A stretch of DNA of 64,000 nt, from the NCBI RefSeq assembly GCF_018320785.1, contig NC_054888.1, forward strand, positions 27,100,287-27,164,286. Direction: 5' to 3'. Positions 24,390 through 36,200 of this stretch are shown here, piece by piece. Source of the stretch: Cheilinus undulatus. Its lineage: Eukaryota > Chordata > Actinopteri > Labriformes > Labridae. The position numbers and the translations under genes are program-made. Each line of letters opens with the position of its first letter. The stretch's first letter is position 1. The notes beneath the pieces are model-generated. The model was not told the origin of the DNA. It saw only the letters and a program-made list of their open reading frames with translations, and searched no databases.

Positions 24390-27300
24390 GGTCTGGACTG
24401 TAGTGGCCTGGACTCTGTAGCGGTCTGGACTCTGTAGCGGTCTGGACTGTAGCGGTCTGGACTCTGTAGTGGTCTGGACTCTGTAGTGGTCTGGACTCTG
24501 TAGTGGTCTGGACTGTAGCGGTCTGGACTCTGTAGCGGTCTGGACTGTAGCGGTCTGGACTCTGTAGTGGTCTGGACTCTGTAGTGGTCTGGACTGTAGC
24601 GGTCTGGACTCTGTAGCGGTCTGGACTGTAGCGGTCTGGACTCTGTAGCGGTCTGGACTCTGTAGCGGTCTGGACTGTAGCGGTCTGGACTCTGTAGTGG
24701 TCTGGACTCTGTAGTGGTCTGGACTCTGTAGTGGTCTGGACTGTAGCGGTCTGGACTCTGTAGCGGTCTGGACTGTAGCGGTCTGGACTCTGTAGTGGTC
24801 TGGACTCTGTAGTGGTCTGGACTGTAGCGGTCTGGACTCTGTAGTGGTCTGGACTGTAGCGGTCTGGACTGTAGTGGTCTGGACTCTGTAGTGGTCTGGA
24901 CTGTAGCGGTCTGGACTGTAGTGGTCTGGACTGTAGTGGTCTGGACTCTGTAGTGGTCTGGACTCTGTAGTGGTCTGGACTGTAGCGGTCTGGACTGTGG
25001 TCTGGACCCTGTAGCGGTCTGGACTCTGTAGCGGTCTGGACTCTGTAGCGGTCTGGACTGTAGCGGTCTGGACTCTGTAGCGGTCTGGACTCTGTAGCGG
25101 TCTGGACTCTGTAGCGGTCTGGACTCTGTAGCGGTCTGGACTGTAGTGGTCTGGACTGTAGCGGTCTGGACTCTGTAGCGGTCTGGACTGTAGTGGTCTG
25201 GACTGTAGCGGTCTGGACTCTGTAGTGGTCTGGACTCTGTAGTGGTCTGGACTCTGTAGCGGTCTGGACTCTGTAGCGGTCTGGACTGTAGCGGTCTGGA
25301 CTCTGTAGTGGTCTGGACTGTAGCGGTCTGGACTGTAGTGGTCTGGACTGTAGCGGTCTGGACTCTGTAGTGGTCTGGACTGTAGCGGTCTGGACTCTGT
25401 AGTGGTCTGGACTGTAGCGGTCTGGACTGTAGTGGTCTGGACTGTAGCGGTCTGGACTCTGTAGTGGTCTGGACTCTGTAGTGGTCTGGACTCTGTAGCG
25501 GTCTGGACTCTGTAGTGGTCTGGACTGTAGCGGTCTGGACTCTGTAGTGGTCTGGACTGTAGTGGTCTGGACTGTAGTGGTCTGGACTCTGTAGCGGTCT
25601 GGACTCTGTAGCGGTCTGGACTGTAGCGGTCTGGACTCTGTAGTGGTCTGGACTCTGTAGTGGTCTGGACTCTGTAGTGGTCTGGACTGTAGCGGTCTGG
25701 ACTCTGTAGCGGTCTGGACTGTAGCGGTCTGGACTCTGTAGTGGTCTGGACTCTGTAGTGGTCTGGACTGTAGCGGTCTGGACTCTGTAGTGGTCTGGAC
25801 TGTAGCGGTCTGGACTGTAGTGGTCTGGACTCTGTAGTGGTCTGGACTGTAGCGGTCTGGACTGTAGTGGTCTGGACTGTAGTGGTCTGGACTCTGTAGT
25901 GGTCTGGACTCTGTAGTGGTCTGGACTGTAGCGGTCTGGACTGTGGTCTGGACCCTGTAGCGGTCTGGACTCTGTAGCGGTCTGGACTCTGTAGCGGTCT
26001 GGACTGTAGCGGTCTGGACTCTGTAGCGGTCTGGACTCTGTAGCGGTCTGGACTCTGTAGCGGTCTGGACTCTGTAGCGGTCTGGACTGTAGTGGTCTGG
26101 ACTGTAGCGGTCTGGACTCTGTAGCGGTCTGGACTGTAGTGGTCTGGACTGTAGCGGTCTGGACTCTGTAGTGGTCTGGACTCTGTAGTGGTCTGGACTC
26201 TGTAGCGGTCTGGACTCTGTAGCGGTCTGGACTGTAGCGGTCTGGACTCTGTAGTGGTCTGGACTGTAGCGGTCTGGACTGTAGTGGTCTGGACTGTAGC
26301 GGTCTGGACTCTGTAGTGGTCTGGACTCTGTAGCGGTCTGGACTCTGTAGCGGTCTGGACTGTAGCGGTCTGGACTCTGTAGTGGTCTGGACTGTAGCGG
26401 TCTGGACTGTAGTGGTCTGGACTGTAGCGGTCTGGACTCTGTAGTGGTCTGGACTCTGTAGTGGTCTGGACTCTGTAGCGGTCTGGACTCTGTAGTGGTC
26501 TGGACTGTAGCGGTCTGGACTCTGTAGTGGTCTGGACTGTAGTGGTCTGGACTGTAGTGGTCTGGACTCTGTAGCGGTCTGGACTCTGTAGCGGTCTGGA
26601 CTGTAGCGGTCTGGACTCTGTAGTGGTCTGGACTCTGTAGTGGTCTGGACTGTAGCGGTCTGGACTCTGTAGTGGTCTGGACTGTAGCGGTCTGGACTGT
26701 AGTGGTCTGGACTCTGTAGTGGTCTGGACTGTAGCGGTCTGGACTCTGTAGTGGTCTGGACTCTGTAGTGGTCTGGACTCTGTAGCGGTCTGGACTCTGT
26801 AGCGGTCTGGACTGTAGCGGTCTGGACTCTGTAGTGGTCTGGACTCTGTAGTGGTCTGGACTGTAGCGGTCTGGACTCTGTAGCGGTCTGGACTGTAGCG
26901 GTCTGGACTCTGTAGTGGTCTGGACTCTGTAGTGGTCTGGACTGTAGCGGTCTGGACTCTGTAGCGGTCTGGACTCTGTAGCGGTCTGGACTGTAGCGGT
27001 CTGGACTCTGTAGTGGTCTGGACTCTGTAGTGGTCTGGACTCTGTAGTGGTCTGGACTGTAGCGGTCTGGACTCTGTAGCGGTCTGGACTGTAGCGGTCT
27101 GGACTCTGTAGTGGTCTGGACTCTGTAGTGGTCTGGACTGTAGCGGTCTGGACTCTGTAGTGGTCTGGACTGTAGCGGTCTGGACTGTAGTGGTCTGGAC
27201 TCTGTAGTGGTCTGGACTGTAGCGGTCTGGACTGTAGTGGTCTGGACTGTAGTGGTCTGGACTCTGTAGTGGTCTGGACTCTGTAGTGGTCTGGACTGTA

Positions 27301-30300
27301 GCGGTCTGGACTGTGGTCTGGACCCTGTAGCGGTCTGGACTCTGTAGCGGTCTGGACTCTGTAGCGGTCTGGACTGTAGCGGTCTGGACTCTGTAGCGGT
27401 CTGGACTCTGTAGCGGTCTGGACTCTGTAGCGGTCTGGACTCTGTAGTGGTCTGGACTGTAGCGGTCTGGACTCTGTAGCGGTCTGGACTGTAGTGGTCT
27501 GGACTGTAGCGGTCTGGACTCTGTAGTGGTCTGGACTCTGTAGTGGTCTGGACTCTGTAGCGGTCTGGACTCTGTAGCGGTCTGGACTGTAGCGGTCTGG
27601 ACTCTGTAGTGGTCTGGACTGTAGCGGTCTGGACTGTAGTGGTCTGGACTGTAGCGGTCTGGACTCTGTAGTGGTCTGGACTCTGTAGCGGTCTGGACTC
27701 TGTAGCGGTCTGGACTGTAGCGGTCTGGACTCTGTAGTGGTCTGGACTGTAGCGGTCTGGACTGTAGTGGTCTGGACTGTAGCGGTCTGGACTCTGTAGT
27801 GGTCTGGACTCTGTAGTGGTCTGGACTCTGTAGCGGTCTGGACTCTGTAGTGGTCTGGACTGTAGCGGTCTGGACTCTGTAGTGGTCTGGACTGTAGTGG
27901 TCTGGACTGTAGTGGTCTGGACTCTGTAGCGGTCTGGACTCTGTAGCGGTCTGGACTGTAGCGGTCTGGACTCTGTAGTGGTCTGGACTCTGTAGTGGTC
28001 TGGACTCTGTAGTGGTCTGGACTGTAGCGGTCTGGACTCTGTAGCGGTCTGGACTGTAGCGGTCTGGACTCTGTAGTGGTCTGGACTCTGTAGTGGTCTG
28101 GACTGTAGCGGTCTGGACTCTGTAGTGGTCTGGACTGTAGCGGTCTGGACTGTAGTGGTCTGGACTCTGTAGTGGTCTGGACTGTAGCGGTCTGGACTGT
28201 AGTGGTCTGGACTGTAGTGGTCTGGACTCTGTAGTGGTCTGGACTCTGTAGTGGTCTGGACTGTAGCGGTCTGGACTGTGGTCTGGACCCTGTAGCGGTC
28301 TGGACTCTGTAGCGGTCTGGACTCTGTAGCGGTCTGGACTGTAGCGGTCTGGACTCTGTAGCGGTCTGGACTCTGTAGCGGTCTGGACTCTGTAGCGGTC
28401 TGGACTCTGTAGCGGTCTGGACTGTAGTGGTCTGGACTGTAGCGGTCTGGACTCTGTAGCGGTCTGGACTGTAGCGGTCTGGACTCTGTAGTGGTCTGGA
28501 CTCTGTAGTGGTCTGGACTGTAGCGGTCTGGACTCTGTAGTGGTCTGGACTGTAGCGGTCTGGACTATAGTGGTCTGGACTCTGTAGTGGTCTGGACTGT
28601 AGCGGTCTGGACTGTAGTGGTCTGGACTGTAGTGGTCTGGACTCTGTAGTGGTCTGGACTCTGTAGTGGTCTGGACTGTAGCGGTCTGGACTGTGGTCTG
28701 GACCCTGTAGCGGTCTGGACTCTGTAGCGGTCTGGACTCTGTAGCGGTCTGGACTGTAGCGGTCTGGACTCTGTAGCGGTCTGGACTCTGTAGCGGTCTG
28801 GACTCTGTAGCGGTCTGGACTCTGTAGCGGTCTGGACTGTAGTGGTCTGGACTGTAGCGGTCTGGACTCTGTAGCGGTCTGGACTGTAGTGGTCTGGACT
28901 GTAGCGGTCTGGACTCTGTAGTGGTCTGGACTCTGTAGTGGTCTGGACTCTGTAGCGGTCTGGACTCTGTAGCGGTCTGGACTGTAGCGGTCTGGACTCT
29001 GTAGTGGTCTGGACTGTAGCGGTCTGGACTGTAGTGGTCTGGACTGTAGCGGTCTGGACTCTGTAGTGGTCTGGACTCTGTAGCGGTCTGGACTCTGTAG
29101 CGGTCTGGACTGTAGCGGTCTGGACTCTGTAGTGGTCTGGACTGTAGCGGTCTGGACTGTAGCGGTCTGGACTGTAGCGGTCTGGACTCTGTAGTGGTCT
29201 GGACTCTGTAGCGGTCTGGACTCTGTAGCGGTCTGGACTCTGTAGTGGTCTGGACTGTAGTGGTCTGGACTCTGTAGTGGTCTGGACTGTAGTGGTCTGG
29301 ACTGTAGTGGTCTGGACTCTGTAGCGGTCTGGACTCTGTAGCGGTCTGGTCTGTAGCGGTCTGGACTCTGTAGTGGTCTGGACTCTGTAGTGGTCTGGAC
29401 TCTGTAGCGGTCTGGACTGTAGTGGTCTGGACTGTAGCGGTCTGGACTGTAGCGGTCTGGACTCTGTAGTGGTCTGGACTCTGTAGTGGTCTGGACTCTG
29501 TAGCGGTCTGGACTGTAGTGGTCTGGACTGTAGCGGTCTGGACTGTAGTGGTCTGGACTCTGTAGTGGTCTGGACTGTAGCGGTCTGGACTGTAGTGGTC
29601 TGGACTGTAGTGGTCTGGACTCTGTAGTGGTCTGGACTCTGTAGTGGTCTGGACTGTAGCGGTCTGGACTGTGGTCTGGACCCTGTAGCGGTCTGGACTC
29701 TGTAGCGGTCTGGACTCTGTAGCGGTCTGGACTGTAGCGGTCTGGACTCTGTAGCGGTCTGGACTCTGTAGCGGTCTGGACTCTGTAGCGGTCTGGACTC
29801 TGTAGCGGTCTGGACTGTAGTGGTCTGGACTGGAGCGGTCTGCACTCTGGAGCGGTCTGGACTGTAGTGGTCTGGTCTGTAGCGGTCTGGACTCTGTAGT
29901 GGTCTGGACTCTGTAGCGGTCTGGACTCTGTAGCGGTCTGGACTCTGTAGCGGTCTGGACTGTAGCGGTCTGGACTCTGTAGTGGTCTGGACTGTAGCGG
30001 TCTGGACTGTAGTGGTCTGGACTCTCTCGCGGTCTGGACTCTGTAGAGGTCTGGACTCTGTAGCGGTCTGGACTCTGTAGCGGTCTGGACTGTAGCGGTC
30101 TGGACTCTGTAGTGGTCTGGACTGTAGCGGTCTGGACTGTAGTGGTCTGGACTGTAGCGGTCTGGACTCTGTAGTGGTCTGGACTCTGTAGTGGTCTGGA
30201 CTCTGTAGCGGTCTGGACTCTGTAGTGGTCTGGACTGTAGCGGTCTGGACTCTGTAGTGGTCTGGACTGTAGTGGTCTGGACTGTAGTGGTCTGGACTCT

Positions 30301-33039
30301 GTAGCGGTCTGGACTCTGTAGCGGTCTGGACTGTAGCGGTCTGGACTCTGTAGTGGTCTGGACTCTGTAGTGGTCTGGACTGTAGCGGTCTGGACTCTGT
30401 AGTGGTCTGGACTGTAGCGGTCTGGACTGTAGCGGTCTGGACTCTGTAGCGGTCTGGACTGTAGCGGTCTGGACTCTGTAGTGGTCTGGACTCTGTAGTG
30501 GTCTGGACTCTGTAGCGGTCTGGACTCTGTAGCGGTCTGGACTGTAGCGGTCTGGACTCTGTAGTGGTCTGGACTGTAGTGGTCTGGACTGTAGTGGTCT
30601 GGACTCTGTAGTGGTCTGGACTGTAGTGGTCTGGACTGTAGCGGTCTGGACTCTGTAGTGGTCTGGACTCTGTAGTGGTCTGGACTGTAGCGGTCTGGAC
30701 TCTGTAGTGGTCTGGACTCTGTAGTGGTCTGGACTGTAGTGGTCTGGACTGTAGCGGTCTGGACTCTGTAGCGGTCTGGACTGTAGTGGTCTGGACTGTA
30801 GCGGTCTGGACTGTAGCGGTCTGGACTGTGGTCTGGACTGTAGTGGTCTGGACTCTGTAGCGGTCTGGACTGTAGCGGTCTGGACTCTGTAGTGGTCTGG
30901 ACTGTAGCGGTCTGGACTGTAGTGGTCTGGACTGTAGCGGTCTGGACTCTGTAGTGGTCTGGACTCTGTAGTGGTCTGGACTCTGTAGCGGTCTGGACTC
31001 TGTAGTGGTCTGGACTGTAGCGGTCTGGACTCTGTAGTGGTCTGGACTGTAGTGGTCTGGACTGTAGTGGTCTGGACTCTGTAGAGGTCTCGACTCTCTA
31101 GCGCTCTGGTCTGTAGCGGTCTGGACTCTGTAGTGGTCTGGACTCTGTAGTGGTCTGGACTGTAGCGGTCTGGACTCTGTAGTGGTCTGGACTGTAGCGG
31201 TCTGGACTGTAGCGGTCTGGACTCTGTAGTGGTCTGGACTGTAGCGGTCTGGACTCTGTAGTGGTCTGGACTCTGTAGTGGTCTGGACTCTGTAGCGGTC
31301 TGGACTCTGTAGCGGTCTGGACTGTAGCGGTCTGGACTCTGTAGTGGTCTGGACTGTAGTGGTCTGGACTGTAGTGGTCTGGACTCTGTAGTGGTCTGGA
31401 CTGTAGTGGTCTGGACTGTAGTGGTCTGGACTCTGTAGTGGTCTGGACTGTAGTGGTCTGGACTGTAGCGGTCTGGACTGTAGCGGTCTGGACTCTGTAG
31501 CGGTCTGGACTGTAGCGGTCTGGACTCTGTAGTGGTCTGGACTGTAGCGGTCTGGACTGTAGTGGTCTGGACTCTGTAGTGGTCTGGACTCTGTAGCGGT
31601 CTGGACTGTAGCGGTCTGGACTCTGTAGCGGTCTGGACTGTAGCGGTCTGGACTCTGTAGTGGTCTGGACTGTAGTGGTCTGGACTGTAGCGGTCTGGAC
31701 TCTGTAGCGGTCTGGACTGTAGCGGTCTGGACTCTGTAGTGGTCTGGACTGTAGCGGTCTGGACTGTAGCGGTCTGGACTCTGTAGTGGTCTGGACTGTA
31801 GCGGTCTGGACTCTGTAGTGGTCTGGACTCTGTAGTGGTCTGGACTCTGTAGCGGTCTGGACTCTGTAGTCCGGACTGTAGAGGTCTGGACTCTGTAGTG
31901 GTCTGGACTGTAGTGGTCTGGACTGTAGTGGTCTGGACTCTGTAGTGGTCTGGACTGTAGTGGTCTGGACTGTAGCGGTCTGGACTCTGTAGCGGTCTGG
32001 ACTCTGTAGTGGTCTGGACTCTGTAGTGGTCTGGACTGTAGTGGTCTGGACTGTAGCGGTCTGGACTCTGTAGTGGTCTGGACTGTAGCGGTCTGGACTC
32101 TGTAGTGGTCTGGACTGTAGTGGTCTGGACTGTAGCGGTCTGGACTCTGTAGCGGTCTGGACTGTAGTGGTCTGGACTGTAGAGGTCTGGACTCTGGTCT
32201 GGACTCTGTATCTGGACTGTAGTCTGGACTCTGTAGTGGTCTGGACTGTAGTGGTCTGGACTGTAGTGGTCTGGACTGTAGTGGTCTGGACTGTGGTCTG
32301 GACTGTAGTGGTCTGGACTCTGTAGCGGTCTGGACTGTAGCGGTCTGGACTCTGTAGTGGTCTGGACTGTAGCGGTCTGGACTGTAGTGGTCTGGACTCT
32401 GTAGTGGTCTGGACTGTAGCGGTCTGGACTCTGTAGTGGTCTGGACTCTGTAGTGGTCTGGACTGTAGTGGTCTGGACTGTAGCGGTCTGGACTGTAGCG
32501 GTCTGGACTCTGTAGCGGTCTGGACTGTAGCGGTCTGGACTCTGTAGTGGTCTGGACTGTAGCGGTCTGGACTGTAGTGGTCTGGACTGTAGCGGTCTGG
32601 ACTCTGTAGCGGTCTGGACTGTAGTGGTCTGGACTGTAGCGGTCTGGACTGTAGCGGTCTGGACTCTGTAGCGGTCTGGACTGTAGCGGTCTGGACTCTG
32701 TAGTGGTCTGGACTGTAGCGGTCTGGACTGTAGTGGTCTGGACTGTAGCGGTCTGGACTGTAGCGGTCTGGACTCTGTAGCGGTCTGGACTGTAGCGGTC
32801 TGGACTCTGTAGTGGTCTGGACTGTAGTGGTCTGGACTGTAGTGGTCTGGACTGTAGTGGTCTGGACTGTGGTCTGGACTGTAGTGGTCTGGACTCTGTA
32901 GCGGTCTGGACTGTAGCGGTCTGGACTCTGTAGTGGTCTGGACTGTAGCGGTCTGGACTGTAGTGGTCTGGACTGTAGCGGTCTGGACTCTGTAGTGGTC
33001 TGGACTGTAGCGGTCTGGACTGTAGTGGTCTGGACTCTG
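24390..33039. repeat. 15/17-bp satellite array, roughly 540 copies
   Basis: Built from a 15-bp unit (GTAGYGGTCTGGACT) and a 17-bp unit (the same plus CT). The main variation is C or T at one CpG position (GTAGCGG or GTAGTGG). A rare marker, CTGTGGTCTGGACCCTG, recurs near 24994, 25941, 27311, 28276, 28691 and 29670, showing higher-order amplification of about 0.4-1.4 kb. The right third (after about 29820) has more irregular units. No stop codon exists in the unit on the minus strand, which explains long spurious frames there. Confidence 0.97.
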
Positions 33040-33103
33040 ATTAAATCCTATTCATCCAGGTTAAAAATGCTCTGAACTGAAATAAAGTGAGGCGTCTCTC
33101 CAG

Positions 33104-33293
33104 GTTAGACCTGTGGCCGTCAGAGTGCTCCATCTAGTGGCCTGATGGTTGAACTACAGCAGCAGGTCTCTGCCTGAGTCTGCTCTGAAACATCCAGGCT
33201 GTAGATTTTCTGGCTGCAGAGCTGAAATAACAGGATTAGCTGTAATGTTCAGGTCTCTCTCTGCAGATAAAGAGTGTGAGCAGAACCAGCAGC
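33104..33293 (+). promoter_or_regulatory. Conserved upstream module and 5' UTR of gene B
   Basis: CTCCATCTAGTGGCCTGATG and TTGAACTACAGCAGC match the upstream block of gene C (CTGCCGCCTAGTGGACTGAT, AGAACTACAGCAGC at 53665-53712). A CT-rich tract ending CTCTGCAG at 33266 is the probable acceptor of the 5' UTR intron. Then 27 nt of untranslated exon, including AACCAGCAGC, lead to the ATG at 33294. Confidence 0.45.
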
Positions 33294-36200
33294 ATGGACC
33301 AGCGAGAGGACAAAGAGAGGGAAGGAGCTCAGAGGTAAGAGAAGGTTTTCACTTATTCATTTATTTATTGTGAGTTTTGGCCCTTTATTTCTGCTGTAGA
33401 GGCACTAAGCCTGCGTGAAGCAGGGATGGGAACTCAGGTTTGAGACTCAGTCCTGAGTCTCACTAAGGTCCAGGATTTAGAGCCGCCCTTCAGAAGTGGA
33501 AATACTCAGGTTTGTGGCTGCAGTGAAGTCCTCTGTGTTTAATATCAGTGGGCTCAGATCTACTGATTATGTCACCAAATCAATCCCTCCCAACAACACG
33601 TCACGGTTGTAACCCCCGTGAATACAGGGGCTGTTGTTACGGCGATAACTGGAGAGTTTTAACTCAGAGAAGTGTTTTTGGGTCTGTTAGCATCTTAGCT
33701 GGACTTTAGCCCCGCCCTCTCAACAGGTGAGATTTATGAGCTGCTGTAGTTCTTCATCAGGCATTTCTAAGTAATCCTTCCTTCATAGAAAGTCCACATG
33801 ACTTTATCCTGAGGTGCAGAACTGTACTGAAAGGCGCTGCGGCGATGTCCAATGAAACACATCCTTCTACTTAGCGAGCACCTACGGCGAACGTAACGCT
33901 TGTTTAAAGGTCAAAGGTCACCACAGGTCACACATGATTACAGACGCTGAGCCAGAGCGGGGCGGAACGGGCTACGAAAGCAAACAGGAGAGCCTCATGA
34001 ACTGATCTCTAGCGTTAAGACCGGTCCAAAGACCGGTTCATGCTGCATTTTCACCGATCCAGGACTCGGCGTACCGATGCACTCAGACCGCTGAGGTCAA
34101 GATCAGGTAACCGATCCATATCGGATTATCTTTCCACCACTAGTCTTAATAATTCCTCCATGCTCTGATAGATAGTTCATGTTCATCTCCTACCTTTAAA
34201 TGATGCCCTTCTGTCCTGGACCACATAACCGACTGTGTTTCCAGGACTGAGTCGATGACGGGACACTAGACGGTACCACAGAGAATACTTCCTGTCCCTG
34301 TCCTTGGTCCTGACTGATAGACCTTCCTGTTGAAGGTCGAATCCTTAATCCAGCCTTTGCTGTGCCTTATTGCCTCTTCATTCAGACTGTTCACACTCCT
34401 GCTCTGTCACTTCCTGTTCTGTTGTCGACTTCCTCAGTCGTCTGTAGTGTCCTCTGCTGTTGTTTAGCAGATACTTCCTTGTACATGGCGAACCACAAAA
34501 CAGCCGCTGTTAAGAATGGCCGTTCATTGTCCTGCATGTGTCCCAGGGTTTCTGGGTTCATGGGTCAGTGCTGTGGTCTAACTCTCCAGGATTCTTCCAC
34601 AGAGTCGAGCGGGAGACCTCAGATGTTCCCAGTGGTCCGTCGGCCCAGCAGCATCAAGCAGAACTGGACTCCATATTCATGGTGTGTACATCTACAACAA
34701 TAGTCTCCATGTCCATGATCTCAGAGCTCTACATCACTGAGGGAGGGACTGAAGAGGTCAACCAGGAACACGAGGTCGGGCAGATTGAAGCAACATCCAG
34801 GAAACCACACAGACCAGAGACTACCATCAGACAGGAGGACATCTTTAAAGCTATAGCTGGTGGAGATGAACCAATCAGGACAGTGATGACGAAGGGCGTG
34901 GCTGGCATTGGGAAAACAGTCTTAACACAGAAGTTCACTCTGGACTGGGCTGAAGGCAAAGCCAACCAGGACATCCAGTTCACATTTCCATTCACTTTCA
35001 GAGAGCTGAATGTGCTGAAAGAGAAAGAGTTCAGCTTGGTGGAGCTCCTTCATCACTTCTTTACTGAAACCAAAGAAGCAGGACTCTGCAGGTTTGAGGA
35101 CTTCCAGGTGGTCTTCATCTTTGACGGTCTGGATGAGTGTCGGCTTCCTCTGGACTTCACCAACAATGAGATCCTGACTGATGTTAGCCAGTCCACCTCG
35201 GTGGATGTGCTGCTGACTAACCTCATCAGAGGAAACCTGCTTCCATCTGCTCGCCTCTGGATAACCACACGACCTGCAGCAGCCAATCAGATCCCTCCTG
35301 GGTGTGTTGACATGGTGACAGAAGTCCGAGGGTTTACTGATGCCCAGGAGGAGGAGTACTTCAGGAAGAGATTCAGAGATGAGAGGCAGGCCAGCAGAAT
35401 CATCTCCCACATCAAGACCTCCAGAAGCCTCCAGATCATGTGCCACATCCCGGTCTTCTGCTGGATCACTGCTACAGTTCTGGAGGATCTGCTGAACACT
35501 GATGATGAAGGGGAGCTACCAAAGACCCTGACTGAGATGTTCATCCACTTCCTGGTGGTTCAGACCAAACTGAAGAACATCAAGTATGATGGAGGAGCTG
35601 AGACTGATCCAAACTGGAGTCCAGAGAGCATGAAGATGATCCGGTCTCTGGGTAAGCTGGCTTTTGAGCAGCTGCAGAAAGGAAACCTGATCTTCTATGA
35701 ACCAGACCTGATGGAGTGTGGCATCGATATCAGAGAAGCCTCCTGGTACTCAGGAGTGTTCACACAGGTCTTCATAGAGGAGAAAGGACTGTTTCAGGAC
35801 CAGGTTTATTGTTTCGTCCATCTGAGCTTTCAGGAGTTTCTGGCTGCTCTTCATGTCCATCTGACCTTCACCAACTCTGGAGTCAATCTGCTGTCAGAAG
35901 AACCATCAACCTCCCAGACACAGTTCTACCAAACAGCCGTGGACCAGGCCCTGCAGAGTCCAAATGGACACCTGGACCTGTTCCTCCGCTTCCTCCTGGG
36001 TCTTTCACTGCAGACCAACCAGGATCTTCTGAGAGGTCTGCGGATGCAGACAGGAAGTAGCTCAGAGACTGATCAGGACAACGTGGAGTACATCAGGGAG
36101 AAGATTGAAGAGAGCCTCAGTCCAGAAAAAAGCATCAATCTTCTTCACTGCCTGAACGAGCTGAAGGACCATTCTCTGGTGGACCAGATCCAGCAGTACC

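Noticed and set aside
28565-29845. 426-residue open frame on the minus strand
   Set aside because: It lies wholly in the 15/17-bp array. The unit has no stop in any minus-strand frame, so long frames arise automatically. The product is only SRPLQ/DRYRVQT-type repeats.
17180-33039. CRISPR-like appearance of regularly spaced repeats
   Set aside because: Units are contiguous with no unique spacers, and the context is a spliced vertebrate genome.
34538-34602. Upstream ATG that would extend the gene B core exon to 619 residues
   Set aside because: 34595-34602 (TTCCACAG) matches the acceptor of the linker exon in gene C, and the conserved acidic first exon at 33294 joins in phase. The upstream Met lies in intron.
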